The position numbers and the translations under genes were made by a program. Positions 11,079 to 22,305 of a stretch of DNA of 64,000 nucleotides are shown here, in pieces; within the stretch, counting starts at the first letter, position 1; every line of letters starts with the position of its first letter. The stretch is taken from contig CM074760.1 of NCBI GenBank assembly GCA_037355855.1, positions 3,340,501 to 3,404,500 on the forward strand, read 5' to 3'. Origin of the DNA: Pseudo-nitzschia pungens. Its lineage: Eukaryota > Bacillariophyta > Bacillariophyceae > Bacillariales > Bacillariaceae. The notes under the pieces are model-generated. The model saw nothing but the letters and a program-made list of their open reading frames with translations. It made no database searches and was not told where the DNA came from.

Positions 11079-12049
11079 ATGGCGCTCGACAGCAACAATG
11101 AATTCACCCTGCGGTGTCCTTCGAAAAGCACCACACACGACATCACGATGAAGCAATGGGTCTCGACTACTAGACCCCAACGTCCCGAGACCAGGGAGGC
11201 ACCAACCTCGTCGATTATCGGAGCTGATCTCCGGAAGGGAGACGACGAAGCCCGTGCCATTGGTGAGTTACAGAGGCCCTTGGAACCGCCATGATTGGAT
11301 TTTGATTGGCAATCTAACGAACGCTACGCTACAATGCTTTTCTGCTGCTCCAAGACAAGGTCCTGGAAGAGGAATTCTCTTCGATTTTGAAACAGTGCAA
11401 CATCTTCGAAGGACACACCACCGAAACACTCACGGAAAGTCGAACGAAATCACCAGATCCCGAAGATGACAGTTGCCACAGTTCGATCATCGATTCGACC
11501 CATATAAGCAGCAACTTTGTTGCCCTCGACGACGACTCGCAAACTACCAAAAAAGGTATCCCGAATCCAATTCCAACCCTGCGTTCCATTGCGAGTGGCA
11601 AGTACTATTCGTCGAGCATATTTCCGAGATGGATTGGTCGAAGACGAAACAAGTCGTTGTTTTTCACTAGAATGATCGAAGACATCAAGAATCCCTTGCT
11701 GAATCCAAATGCCATTCACGATCGTGAATCGATGGATATGATTTACATCAAAGAGGAGGAATTTGATGTCAGGGACGATGAGGAAGAGAACACGAATCAA
11801 CTTTTGGAAGGGGACAAGAGTCGCCCAGATGCAATCGGGGACGTGGAATCATCATCCGTGGTATCCTCCCTTCGCAATGCATCCTTTGCCGCACCCGTAC
11901 TTCGCGCCATCGGTTCAACCTTCGTAAGAGACCGACGAAAAGGCAAGTTCCAAAAGTTGCACATCGACACAGGTTCGAAAAATGGGATTTCTCCAACAAG
12001 TGGTCGACCTCCGAGAAGTCCTTCCTCATCGAAAAATTCACTGTCATGA
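11079..12049 (+). CDS. Unknown protein, two exons
   Basis: Exons 11079-11262 and 11355-12049 give about 292 residues; donor GTGAGT, acceptor AAG ending at 11354, phase kept. The acceptor is the least certain point, because using the next AG two codons downstream shifts into a frame that stops early. The protein is polar and Ser-rich, with an acidic stretch (EEEFDVRDDEEEN) and a basic patch (RDRRKGKFQK). No signal peptide, membrane segment or known domain is seen. I do not recognise the family; it is probably lineage-specific. Confidence 0.55.
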
Positions 12050-14265
12050 TTTGCGCCACGAAGAATCATCAAGAATCAGGATGGTACTTATACAGCACGA
12101 ACTCCAAAATTGACTGTCATGCAACAAACAGGTTTAGATGAGCACTAGCAAATTTCATGCATGGCGAAAACATAAAATCAAGATTGCATCTTGCAATTGC
12201 AAATGGATTTACAAATCAATGACTTAGGCTTTTTCCAAAATTATCAACTTTGTTTTTTCTGCCTAGCTACCGAATGGAAGAAAGAAAAGCTATTTCTGGA
12301 TACCACGAAACCATCTCCATGAATGGCTCGATGGCATGACTGCCGACGGCATCGAGAACAAAACACGATTCACTTGAAGAGAACTCGATCAAAGATTGTT
12401 CCCAATGTATCATCGCAATGGAGGAAAAGATATTAGTTGCATAGAAAGGAACTCGCCATAAAAGTACTCGACCTTGAAAGACCCACGACACACCACCAGC
12501 ATCACCCGTCATCAATTCCTCACAGAACTCGTCGAGATAATGGGGACCAATCTTGTTCCCAGAGAAGCCCTTTCACGGATTGTAGTTCTCTCGAGTGAGA
12601 ATTAGAGACATTGGAAAGAAGGAGAACTAGAAACACTAGAACTATTCAAATAACTCAGTATATTGTAATTATTATGATTATCATGAATAATACGAAGTGT
12701 TTTTACAATTTTTCTACTTACTACAGTTGTATCATTACGAGTAATACTAATACATCCTACCGGTAAAATTACTGGTAAGGTTACCTGTTACTGTATTACG
12801 AAGTACGAAGTTTTTTTTTTTCTGCAAGAACTCTTCTTTTCTACGAAGTAATTTTAATTCCAGGTATGACATAGACACCGGACGGATGACCCTATCCCGC
12901 ATCTGGGTTCTTGCTCGATTGAATGCAAGACTGAATAATACTGCCAAAAAGAATGACCCTGTAGTACAATTATACGATACAGAACCGAATACGTATGACG
13001 ACGTCAGTAACGGACTGTAGTTTGCTACATGCGTCATTGTAAATACACTACGGTGCTGCAATAAGAATTAAACCTTGTACCACCATAATTCCGAAACTGT
13101 ACGGCATTTCATTCTTTGAAAATACTCCGACGAACGAATTTTTCTTTCTATTGTTATTAAATCATGTGCCCACGATTAACCAGCGATCAGACTGGATGAT
13201 TGGATTCCAATATTATTATTTTGTACCGTATTACGAAGTATTATTCTGTCACCCCTCCTCAATGTACAGTAATTTACGGTAAGCCTTACGGTACGGTATA
13301 ATGCGGACGAATGTTTCGTGTCGTCCAGCGAAATTAATTAACAATTCGTCATGGCGTACGATGTACATACGAAGTACAGTAGGTAGTAATAATGATTGCA
13401 CTGAAGTACAAGTAAGTTAACGTAGGTAGTAAGGATTCAACAAAATACCGTAATTATTACCCAATACTTCAATCACCTTGGAATACTACGGAACTGTTCG
13501 TACGGGTATTACGTATGTAAACTGCTCAGAAAGTACGTAACTTACTTGTGCGTACTAGTACACTTTTCTCAAAATTGGATGACATTTGACGGATGAGGAC
13601 AGACATGTTTAGATCTCATTGCGACTCACTCATTTCCGATTGGTACGTGTACCAAAGGTACAATACGGTAGATCTAGAACATGCATTCTTTGAAGGGCTT
13701 GTTTTCAGTATTTATAATAATTCTTTCGCAAACATTTATTTTCATGCACGATTGATAACGACTCTAACGGCTCTCTTTGTTTTTCCGTAAATGACTTAAA
13801 TTCAAATACAATTTAAACTCCATGGAAATCGGCGTGTCTGAAGAACGAACGGAATTTGGCAAATCGCGGAATGGCAGAATAATTATTTTGATGTTGAATG
13901 TCGTGACACCTGACGGGAATAAGGTTAACTTACTGTAATCATCAATCAACTCGATGAAAATGTTCGGAGAACTGGTTATGAAAGCATTCTCAAGACCTTG
14001 TCTGCCAGGACTTTGACATACCGGTACAAAGCAATTATTCATCAACAATAGTCCCTGAACGCACTTGTACCCTTTCCCTTTTTCAATCAACTTTTTGAGT
14101 ACTCGTATTGCTGAGTCCTGAGTTCGTTCATTTTTGGACTTCTGTCACAAGAGGTGTTGCCGATTGTGCACAGAGAGAGAGAGCAACCAAACCGTTGGCA
14201 TTCATCGTTCAGACATCGATCGATTAGAAGAGATAGAGATTCGCGCTTTTATCGTTCCTAACTGA
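12050..14265. other. 2.2-kb AT-rich intergenic region
   Basis: No gene supported. The sequence is dense in the window's spacer words: GGTAAGGTTACC at about 12775, TACGAAGTACGAAG at about 12800, GGTAAGCCTTACGGTACGG at about 13278, and CGAAGTACAGTAGGTAGTAA at about 13370. Small open frames are AT-rich and unconvincing. Confidence 0.6.
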
Positions 14266-15688
14266 ATGATATCGCTCTTGGATGGTTCATTATTTATATT
14301 TCGTGACAACGATGAATTGATCAGAGACTCTAATTTACCCTATTGTAAGTGAAGGAAACAATCATCCACGCTGAGCAGTCATTCTGTTGCGGTTCTATAC
14401 TCTTTTTCCAAATCGTGACAAAACCTCACTTTCTGGTCTTATTCTTGGTTCTCTCTTTTCAGCCAAGAATGCCGTGATCCGTATCGTACCAAAATCGTTC
14501 GACATTACTTGTTCATCTATATTGGGTGCAGACGAGAACAAAACCATCGTCCAGTGTAGCAACAGCCACCGCAGAAAAACCTGTAACCACCCATATAGTT
14601 TGAAAAGTACCTGGTTAACTGTCATGTTCGATAATCTTCACAACAGCGATAGCAGTACCAGCTCCTTCAAACCGCAGTACATCAAAAAACACAACTTGAC
14701 CAAGCACATCCAACGTATTGCTCGATCTACTGATGAAACAGATTTAGAGTCCAGCACCAGAAGCAAAAACAGCACTGATCCTCATACACAAACCAAAATC
14801 AATTTCAAGACTACTTCTATCAGAGAAAAACGCACGAAGAGCATGATGATGTGTTACTCGTCGATCGTCAACGACAATCCTTGGTGGAAGGAACAAGAAT
14901 CATTCTTTGATCGTAACGTTGCTTTGTCTGAACGACGTGACGAGACTGATGATCATAAAACTTCATTTTCAATGAACCTGGTCCACAAGAATTTCATTCG
15001 AAGGGGCAGAGAAGAGCCATTTATTCTGGGCGAATACAGTGACCAATGTATTCCAGGCGGATGCAGTGACGATGGTGTAAAGTTTGGTATCGACTATTTT
15101 GACAAGGATCTTCAAAAAGATGGATGTGATACCCTCTGCGAAGAAGATGGCGACGAAGATGATGACGATGATTCTAGCATCATTTCATCTTCTTCGAGTG
15201 CTGTCTTCGAACTCTTCGAAGACTTGTCGGTGCTAACCGAAGACTCATCTATTAACAATGACAAATTTGACGATGAAGAGGATAACGACGGTTTTCACTA
15301 TTTCGTCCTTGAAGGTTTGGATGATGTATCTCTGTTGACTGAAGCTACAGATGATGTTACAGAACAAGATTTCCAAGTCATGATTTTCTCTCTTGTAGAG
15401 AATGAAAACGAAGAGGATTTCCATTACGAACAGGAAGAAGAGGTAATCGAAGGCTGTATCATGATTGATGAAGATGACAAAGCCGAAGTCTCTAAGATAT
15501 TGAAGGACCTTGTATTTTTTGACCATCACGAACAGCAGGAAGAGGTTGTCGACGGCTGTATCATTATCGATGAATATAATAAGGCTAACGTCTCGAAGGC
15601 ATTGAAAGACCTGGTACTTCTTGATTTTCTTGTGGGATTTTGCTCCGAAAATGGATCTTCTTCCAATGACACCCTCCCGTCGTCGTGA
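14266..15688 (+). CDS. Unknown acidic protein with a C-terminal internal duplication, two exons
   Basis: Exons 14266-14344 and 14463-15688 give about 434 residues. The donor is GTAAGTG and the acceptor follows a pyrimidine run (TCTCTCTTTTCAG); phase 1 is kept. Exon 1 begins MISLLDGSLFIF. The N-terminal half is basic and Ser/Thr-rich; the C-terminal half is very acidic. Near the end two units of about 35 residues repeat: EEEVIEGCIMIDEDDKAEVS and QEEVVDGCIIIDEYNKANVS, each followed by K(I/A)LKDLV. No family recognised. Similar acidic and hydrophilic proteins are common as lineage-specific genes in diatoms. Confidence 0.6.
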
Positions 15689-16629
15689 ATGATTAAGTAA
15701 GGTCCTTAATTTCAGATTTGGACGAAGGGTCACGGATCACAGACGGAGTGATGTACGGTCTGGGGGAGAGCCTAATTGCACAGTCACGAAAACAGTACCA
15801 AACAAGATACACTAAATACAAAAACAGCTACAAAGAAGTGACAAATCTAGCAAACAAGACCTTCCGGTTTTCGATTTTCTGTGGTCCGCAAGATTTAGCG
15901 TCGGGGAAGCGCATTGCATATGGCACGTATGAGTTACACTCAATTTTGTACATTAGAGGAAAAAAGGCATTTAACGCCCTCCGTCAATAGATAGAGGCAA
16001 GGACGGGTTAACCAACATGTCGACAACTAAATAATATAATATTCAAGCATTTATTGTTTACTTTATAAACAACCATTTCTGTTGTGATCTAGGACGGTAA
16101 TTCATACACGTACGGTAAGGCTTACCTGAAAAAAGGAGGTGATTTCTTTTCTCGTGCTGTCGTCTGTTGTAGTTAGTGCCGCAACAGCTCATTTCGCACA
16201 AACTTCTCTAAAAATTTGAGACGTTGACCATTCAAACTTTGTGATCTGTATCATGATATTATGAATTCTTCAGAATCAATTACTTTCTACAATTACTAAT
16301 GTCAATGAACTCCAACGACAACACTGGAAATTCTTAATTTTACAGAGTCTACCATGTAATTGTTTTGGCCATTCACTTCAGTTTTCGTTGCCATTGATCA
16401 ACAAGGCCGAAAAGAAACAGGTACAACTTCGATCAACGAGAAAGAGATTGTCGCAGAAAAGTGCAAGTCTTCATCGAAAAGAAAAGCAGCTTCCGCGGGT
16501 GATGGTCATCATCAACGCCAGGGATGGTAGTTTCGATTCTATTCTATTCTCGCCCAGACTCAACATGATCATGGTCTTCGCACAAGCCTGCTTGTGCATT
16601 ATCCTTCTAACTTCTCAATCATCAATCAT
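15689..16629. other. Intergenic, no supported gene
   Basis: About 940 bp. Small open frames (for example 15718-15990) begin with TTG rather than ATG and have no motifs. GGTAAGGCTTACC, a near-palindrome of the spacer word, lies at about 16111. Confidence 0.5.
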
Positions 16630-17166
16630 TTAATACTTGGGGAACCCACCGACTGAAGCAGACATGCTCGAGCTCTGACCAGCACCCCAGTCGTACCCCT
16701 GTTGAAACCCGGGGATGGAGTTACCCATGGCGTCATTGGTGCGGCCATAGACCGACGGCAGAGCCATTCGGGTGTCGCTGCATTTGTTTTCCATCAACGG
16801 ACTAACGGCAGCCGAAGCCCCATTGGGACAGAAAATCTTCGATCCCTCGGAGTTTTGGGGAACAATTTCTGCCAGTTGCCGTCGGAGATCCTTGGCAGTG
16901 GAGACTTTGATTTCCCCTTTCTTTCCTCGCTCTTCCCAGTCCTTTTCGCGCCGAGCGTAGTCAGAGTACTTCGCAGAAGCCGGTTCGGGGTTGGAGGCCA
17001 GAGTCGTACCCGCTACGAGGGCAGATGCAATCCCCATGAAAGCTTCTCTGCGACCGACGGCATTCAACGATGTGCTTTGCTGCCGAAAAGTCGATTGGCT
17101 GACAAATGCCGAAGACTCGTAACTCAGCAAGCAAAGCAAGAGGAAGGCGAGAACCGTTTGCATCAT
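16630..17166 (-). CDS. Thylakoid lumen protein precursor with bipartite plastid and twin-arginine signal
   Basis: 178 residues. Residues 1-20 form an ER-type signal ending SSA, followed by Phe21 (FVSQSTF), the SSA/FVS cleavage motif needed for import into complex plastids. A second signal, [20 protein letters not shown], carries twin arginines (39-40) and ends at PASA, predicting a mature lumen protein of about 113 residues from Lys66. The mature part is charged at first ([15 protein letters not shown]) and later Gly/Ser-rich, with two Cys (IFCPNG, ENKCSD). It is probably a small photosystem-associated or other lumenal subunit exported by the Tat route; I cannot assign a named subunit. The start was chosen at the first of two adjacent ATGs (17166), directly before the hydrophobic signal. 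Confidence 0.75.
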   Translation of the reverse strand: MMQTVLAFLLLCLLSYESSAFVSQSTFRQQSTSLNAVGRREAFMGIASALVAGTTLASNPEPASAKYSDYARREKDWEERGKKGEIKVSTAKDLRRQLAEIVPQNSEGSKIFCPNGASAAVSPLMENKCSDTRMALPSVYGRTNDAMGNSIPGFQQGYDWGAGQSSSMSASVGGFPKY

Positions 17167-18695
17167 TTTCAATGTATGTACAGGGGAAAGTGTGATACAA
17201 TATTGTCTTGGGACGTTGACGAACACTGAAGACTCCGGTATATGGGATCTATCGCTGGTCGAAGGAATGCGGCACCTGCTAATGAACAAATGGAACGTTT
17301 CGATGGAGAAAGAATGAACGTGAATTCTTGTGGCTACCGAGCACAAAATATTGCGTGTTCGGATTGCTTGTTCAGGTTTAGAACCACGTACCACGTGTTT
17401 CATTGCAACGCGGGAATGCGAAATGCTTCATCATTGTTTTGTGACTGTCTTCCGATTAATTTCGGGGGAGAAATTTTGAAAAGGGGTTTACTCGATTTTT
17501 TCAGGTTTTGATTGGTTCCACGACCGGGACCATATGCTGTCACTTAAATTAAGGTCCATGCATGAACGGTTTTTAGATGCTAAGTACAACTAGCTCGGTC
17601 AAACAAAAAATCTCACGGAGGTGTTTGTCGCAGTTTTGATTGGACTACGGAAGAAAAGAAGCTCAATGACGACGCAAGAACCACCCGCATATCAACGAGA
17701 ATAATGATGATTCTTTTGCTTTACTCTCGCGAACACGTAAGTATTACGAGAAAGATTTCTAGTGTTTCTCCGTATCCTCGATTGTACTGCATTGATCCAC
17801 CCTTGAAACTTCTTCGAGCATTAATCCTCGTTTCGACGGTAAAAGACAAGAACACCAAGTGCTGGCAGAACGATTTCGTCACGTCAAGGCTCACAAACTA
17901 GTGAGGTACCGCGCTCAACGTTGTACTCGGAAACGAACACGAGTTAAAAATTCATATAAAACACACATTCCAATGGAGGCGAGCTCTACATTTACAGGAA
18001 TGTTTATCATCACCGTCACACGGCCTTTCAGGAAACTCGCAATGTTGCGAAAAAGAAGAGTAGCAATCGATCCGAGATCAACTTCCGGGTTGCCGTTGCG
18101 ATGAGGCGAACGAAACACTAAAGGTGTCTACGCTTAGTGCTTTGTTTTGGAACCAAGTCTTGCACATGGAACCAGTATTGTTTAAATCGGCTTCATCGAG
18201 TTTCGTTAGTGCAAGGAAACGCTGCGTGTCGACTCGGCTAGAAGTGCACAATCGTAGGCAACAACGCTATCGGCTAAGATTTTGCCTGATGGGAACAGAG
18301 CTCTCTGATGGGAATAGAGCTCTATGTCGGTCTTATTTTTCGATGTAAAATAGTTTCAAGATCAATCAAATCGTTTATTTCGTTTCCAGTTGTCAGCTAG
18401 ATCATAACAGCATTGGATCAATGTGGTATCATCGTGAGAATCGCGATGGTGTCTCGTGAGATAGTGTAGCGTCGATCATGGCGAAGACGAAGATATTTAG
18501 AGAGACAAAAAAACTCGACTTATGCTTTGAGGTTTTTAAAATACACTTGAAATGCTCCAAACATTCCAAGTCTTTAATTACCAGGAGAAGACGTTGAACA
18601 TGATGCGAAATCCTTTACGTGGAGTGACGACAGAACATAGCCATGAAGAATGGGACTGGTGAAGAAGCAAGAGGCAGATGTGTTCTGATGCTCAT
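17167..18695. other. Intergenic, no supported gene
   Basis: About 1.5 kb upstream of the lumen protein gene and downstream of the large minus-strand gene. Open frames are short and show no motifs. The promoter of the lumen protein gene must lie just right of 17166. Confidence 0.5.
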
Positions 18696-20918
18696 CTATT
18701 GACCAGGGACATCTGCCATTAATGCATCATGGAAGAAACACTTTCTAGTGCCGTTGTGTCCTTTTTGTAAGACGGACGGGTCGCTAGATTTAGTTGAGTG
18801 ATATGATGAAGTAGTTGAAGGGGTCGAGAGTGGAGCATCACATTCATTTGTATCTGGTGTTTCCTGTAATTCTTCTGTCGTAATCTTAGCTTCAATTCTT
18901 GGACATGGAGATCGTTCTATGGTGACTTTTGTTCCATTTCTCGGCATCATGAGCTTGTCTAGGACAGACAGTTGCTGCGGAATAGAAATGGAAGGCAAAA
19001 AATTAATTTCTGGACTTGATTCAAATATTTGTAGCGGACTTTGAACAGGACTCCATAGAGGGTCATGACTGTTTCGCTCGTACTCGATGCAATCGGTGAA
19101 TTCATCATAACAGGTGGTCCCACAACAATCGTTGTTGCCAACCTTGTCCATTTGTCGATCACAATTTGACTCTCGAGGACGGAATATGATTTCCGTTCTT
19201 TCTCCAGGATGTCTATGAATTTCCATTTGAGCTCGTGGTTGTGAACTTTTTTCCTCAGTACAAAAGACCGCGAACGGTGAAGTGGCAGTCTCTTCGGTAA
19301 TAAACTCACTCGATTCTTCGTCAGAATAGAAACAAATTTCGATCTCGTTGTGCTGTTCGACCATAGGAAATCGCTTTTCATCAAAGTGAAATCCCAATTT
19401 GAAGCTATCAGAGGCAACTGAGGTTTCCGAAAGAGCAAAGTTTGTCGACGAGTCTGGTTCGATGTCAAAACTCAGGTTTGCGTCTGCAATCAGATCAGTC
19501 GACTCCGCAGAGGATTCTTCGGCTGCAAGCTTTCCCAGGAGCGAATCCGCGTAGTTTTCAAATTTGTGCAACTTTTTCAGTCTTGACCGGGGTGCTCCTA
19601 TTGTGGAGTCCATATCCTCTGGTGCAAGAAGGTCCCACGTGGGATCAAAGGTAATAATCGTACCAATAAATTTATCGCATTCATGCTGTCCATCTTTTTC
19701 TGATCCTTTAGGATGAAGGTCATCGTCAAAATCATCAGTGAACAGCACTGTTTCATCTAGTTGTTGATTGCTCAATGCTCTCGAGGTCACTTGCAGTAGT
19801 GCTGACTTAGCTTCATGGAGTAAATGAATTTTCTTGCCATGAATACTGAAAGTTGTATTCTCTTTTTGATCCAAGGATTGTGCAACACTATTATGTTTCT
19901 GTTTTTGTCCTTTCTTTTTCCTGTCATCAGGATGACCGAAAGGAAACAAGGAGCGTATGACCTCTGCTCTATGGAACGAACTTTTCTGCATTACGTTGCA
20001 CTCCAAATCTTCCTTACTTGTGCGGGAGTCCTCAGTCACAACCGGACCTGGTTCATCACATGTCTGCCGATCACTTGGATGCCCGAAAGGAAATAGCTTG
20101 TTGGTGATATCAGCTTTCTGTTCTAGAACCTTTTGCGTCTCGTGTTGAATGATTGTATCGTCTTCTTCAATTTCTGTCGTGGAGTTTAACCCTTTTTCTC
20201 TGTGATCAGACAGCGCTACTCTCTGTTGTCTTTCCTCGATCTTTTCCGGTGCGATAGATGAAATTTCTTCTTCTTCTGTGTTTCCGAAAATGTCGTCTTC
20301 GTAGTCGTCTTCGAAAAATATATTATCTTTCTCTCTTTTATCGACCACACGGATTCTGCTCGTACTAATGGCATGGTGGTTAGTTTCAATGGATCGAATG
20401 ATGTTGCCAAAGGATGAGAAAGCCCCTGGAAGCATAATTTCACGAGGACTTTCATCGTTCCTACTGCGGCTTAATTTCGAAGAGGACTCATCCGTGACAG
20501 TTCTCCCGCATGCATTGATAGTTTTGGGAAAATTTCCTTCATATTTGGTGGCTTTTGATTTCTTTGGTATTCGAGGGAATAAACCAGATTTGCCGCCCTT
20601 CTCTTTCGGTAGAACGCGCCTCATCCACTTTTTGACGGTGTTTGTTTTCGATGGTGCTGTTGCAGATTCGGCGCCTTTCGTCTTCAGGATACGTTGATCG
20701 CGAAAATTCTTGCCAACTGGAACGCCGCCAGTCCCCTCTGGGTGATCAGTTTTTGACTTTCCTATCGGAAATCTTGCTACCGCCCGCTTCGTTCTATCAG
20801 ATGTGACCAAGAAGTTAGTTATGGCTGATACACGTCCCTGGGGCTTGTTCTTCAAGTGTTTGACTTCATCGCGATCGTTCTGCGACGCAGATTCTCGAAA
20901 AGAACGAAGTCGGATCAT
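18696..20918 (-). CDS. Large unknown hydrophilic protein with repeated LFPFGHP motif
   Basis: 740 residues in one exon; the ATG at 20918 is used because the longer frame starts only with TTG. The N-terminus is basic (MIRLRSFRES...) and the rest acidic, Ser/Thr-rich and predicted disordered. Two copies of a short motif occur about 60 residues apart: NKLFPFGHPSDRQ and RSLFPFGHPDDRK, each preceded by an Ala/Glu-rich helix. EEDDTIIQHE, DDFDDDLHP and IEICFYSDEESSEF are acidic patches. There is no signal peptide or membrane segment. No known domain; possibly a scaffold or regulatory protein, by inference only. Confidence 0.7.
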   Translation of the reverse strand: MIRLRSFRESASQNDRDEVKHLKNKPQGRVSAITNFLVTSDRTKRAVARFPIGKSKTDHPEGTGGVPVGKNFRDQRILKTKGAESATAPSKTNTVKKWMRRVLPKEKGGKSGLFPRIPKKSKATKYEGNFPKTINACGRTVTDESSSKLSRSRNDESPREIMLPGAFSSFGNIIRSIETNHHAISTSRIRVVDKREKDNIFFEDDYEDDIFGNTEEEEISSIAPEKIEERQQRVALSDHREKGLNSTTEIEEDDTIIQHETQKVLEQKADITNKLFPFGHPSDRQTCDEPGPVVTEDSRTSKEDLECNVMQKSSFHRAEVIRSLFPFGHPDDRKKKGQKQKHNSVAQSLDQKENTTFSIHGKKIHLLHEAKSALLQVTSRALSNQQLDETVLFTDDFDDDLHPKGSEKDGQHECDKFIGTIITFDPTWDLLAPEDMDSTIGAPRSRLKKLHKFENYADSLLGKLAAEESSAESTDLIADANLSFDIEPDSSTNFALSETSVASDSFKLGFHFDEKRFPMVEQHNEIEICFYSDEESSEFITEETATSPFAVFCTEEKSSQPRAQMEIHRHPGERTEIIFRPRESNCDRQMDKVGNNDCCGTTCYDEFTDCIEYERNSHDPLWSPVQSPLQIFESSPEINFLPSISIPQQLSVLDKLMMPRNGTKVTIERSPCPRIEAKITTEELQETPDTNECDAPLSTPSTTSSYHSTKSSDPSVLQKGHNGTRKCFFHDALMADVPGQ

Positions 20919-22305
20919 CTTGTCACAATTCAATTGGTTACTTGTAAAACCATTCTCTTTCTAAGACTGGCCTGCATAAGAACCAATCTGTTCGATTTGT
21001 GTCAAGCTAGTGGGAGCTACTGACTGGTTCGGTGAGAATACAAGCATCAACACCGGTAACCTTACGTCAACCTTCGGTGAAAAAAAGAAAGTACCCTTCA
21101 ACGTATCAGCAACGGAATCTTTTTTACGTAAATGAACTTCTGTTTGAAACGAACGGTTTTTCCATTTTTTAAGTCATTTCATGCGAAACACATCATTGCT
21201 ACCGATTCGTTTGTGACAAAAAATAAAAACACCCAATCATTTGAAATTATTTCAAAGTCAGTTTTAACCGTTAAAAATTCAAACCCAATCGGAGTATAGA
21301 AACCAACGCTTGTTCGCCATAAAAATCTTATGCGTCATCTTCTTTTTGGCGACCCATCAACCCGAAACCGCGCCTACATCATGTCAACAAATGCGCTGGC
21401 ACATGGACAGACGGGCGCGCCACTTTCGTTAAAAAGGAAAAAAACCATCATCATCATTGCAAAGAATTGAAGATGCTGAGTAAGGTTATGAATACAAGTT
21501 CGGAATTCCGATCAGGTGTCAGTAAAACCTTACTCAATCCTTTTCACATACGGTACTACAAAGTTCCTACGGTATCAGTTGTCCCCTGGTTCTACCGTAC
21601 ATCATCAACTACTAATTTCTACGGAAACCGGGGGACAGCTGATAGGAATTCCGTAGTTGTCTAATTTCTGATTTCTACTTCGACTTGGGCTGTCCTGAAA
21701 AAATAATGGTACTACTAACAAGTTCTACGCTGTGCCTTTTGGAATTGATCCACAGGACATATTCAATATGCTTTGAATAAGGAATAAAAATAACAGAAAA
21801 GTATTATTATCCTTCTGTACTGGTTGTTTCTATTATCCAATTTTGTCGTTTCATGTTCTTTCCTTCTTCTCCTAACTACTAGTAGTTCTGCAGCTTTACT
21901 TTTCAATTGTAGTGTGGTGTTGATTGGTTCTTTCTTAATCGTTGAAACCGTGCCTGAGACTATTGATTGATTGAAAGCAAGTTTTTGAAAGGGAAATCTT
22001 AATGCTGTATCCCTTCATCCATGTTTGTAGCCGAGTCTCGTAAGAAAATGACTTCGTTACACTTCAATGCCGTTGAAATTTCACCACTATCAAAACGCAA
22101 ATATAAATATAAGTATTGGAAAAATCAAGATTGAACCGAAAGAGTTTCTGACTACGGCATATTGTTGCAAGTGATCGATAGAAACTTGTTCGGCTTTGTC
22201 CTTTCTTCTTTTGCGCTAGCATAAATGCGCTTGAAGTAGCTGGCAGTAGCAAGAGACTGATCAATCGAAGGTATTGCCTCTGACCAAGAAAAGAGTCAAT
22301 CGATG
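20919..22305. other. Intergenic, no supported gene
   Basis: About 1.4 kb, AT-rich. GGTAACCTTACGTCAACC lies at about 21055 and GTAAAACCTTACTC at about 21522, again the spacer words. Open frames are short and unconvincing. Confidence 0.5.

Noticed and set aside
15718..15990. 90-codon frame after the acidic protein gene
   Set aside because: It starts with TTG, has no motif and sits in AT-rich spacer.
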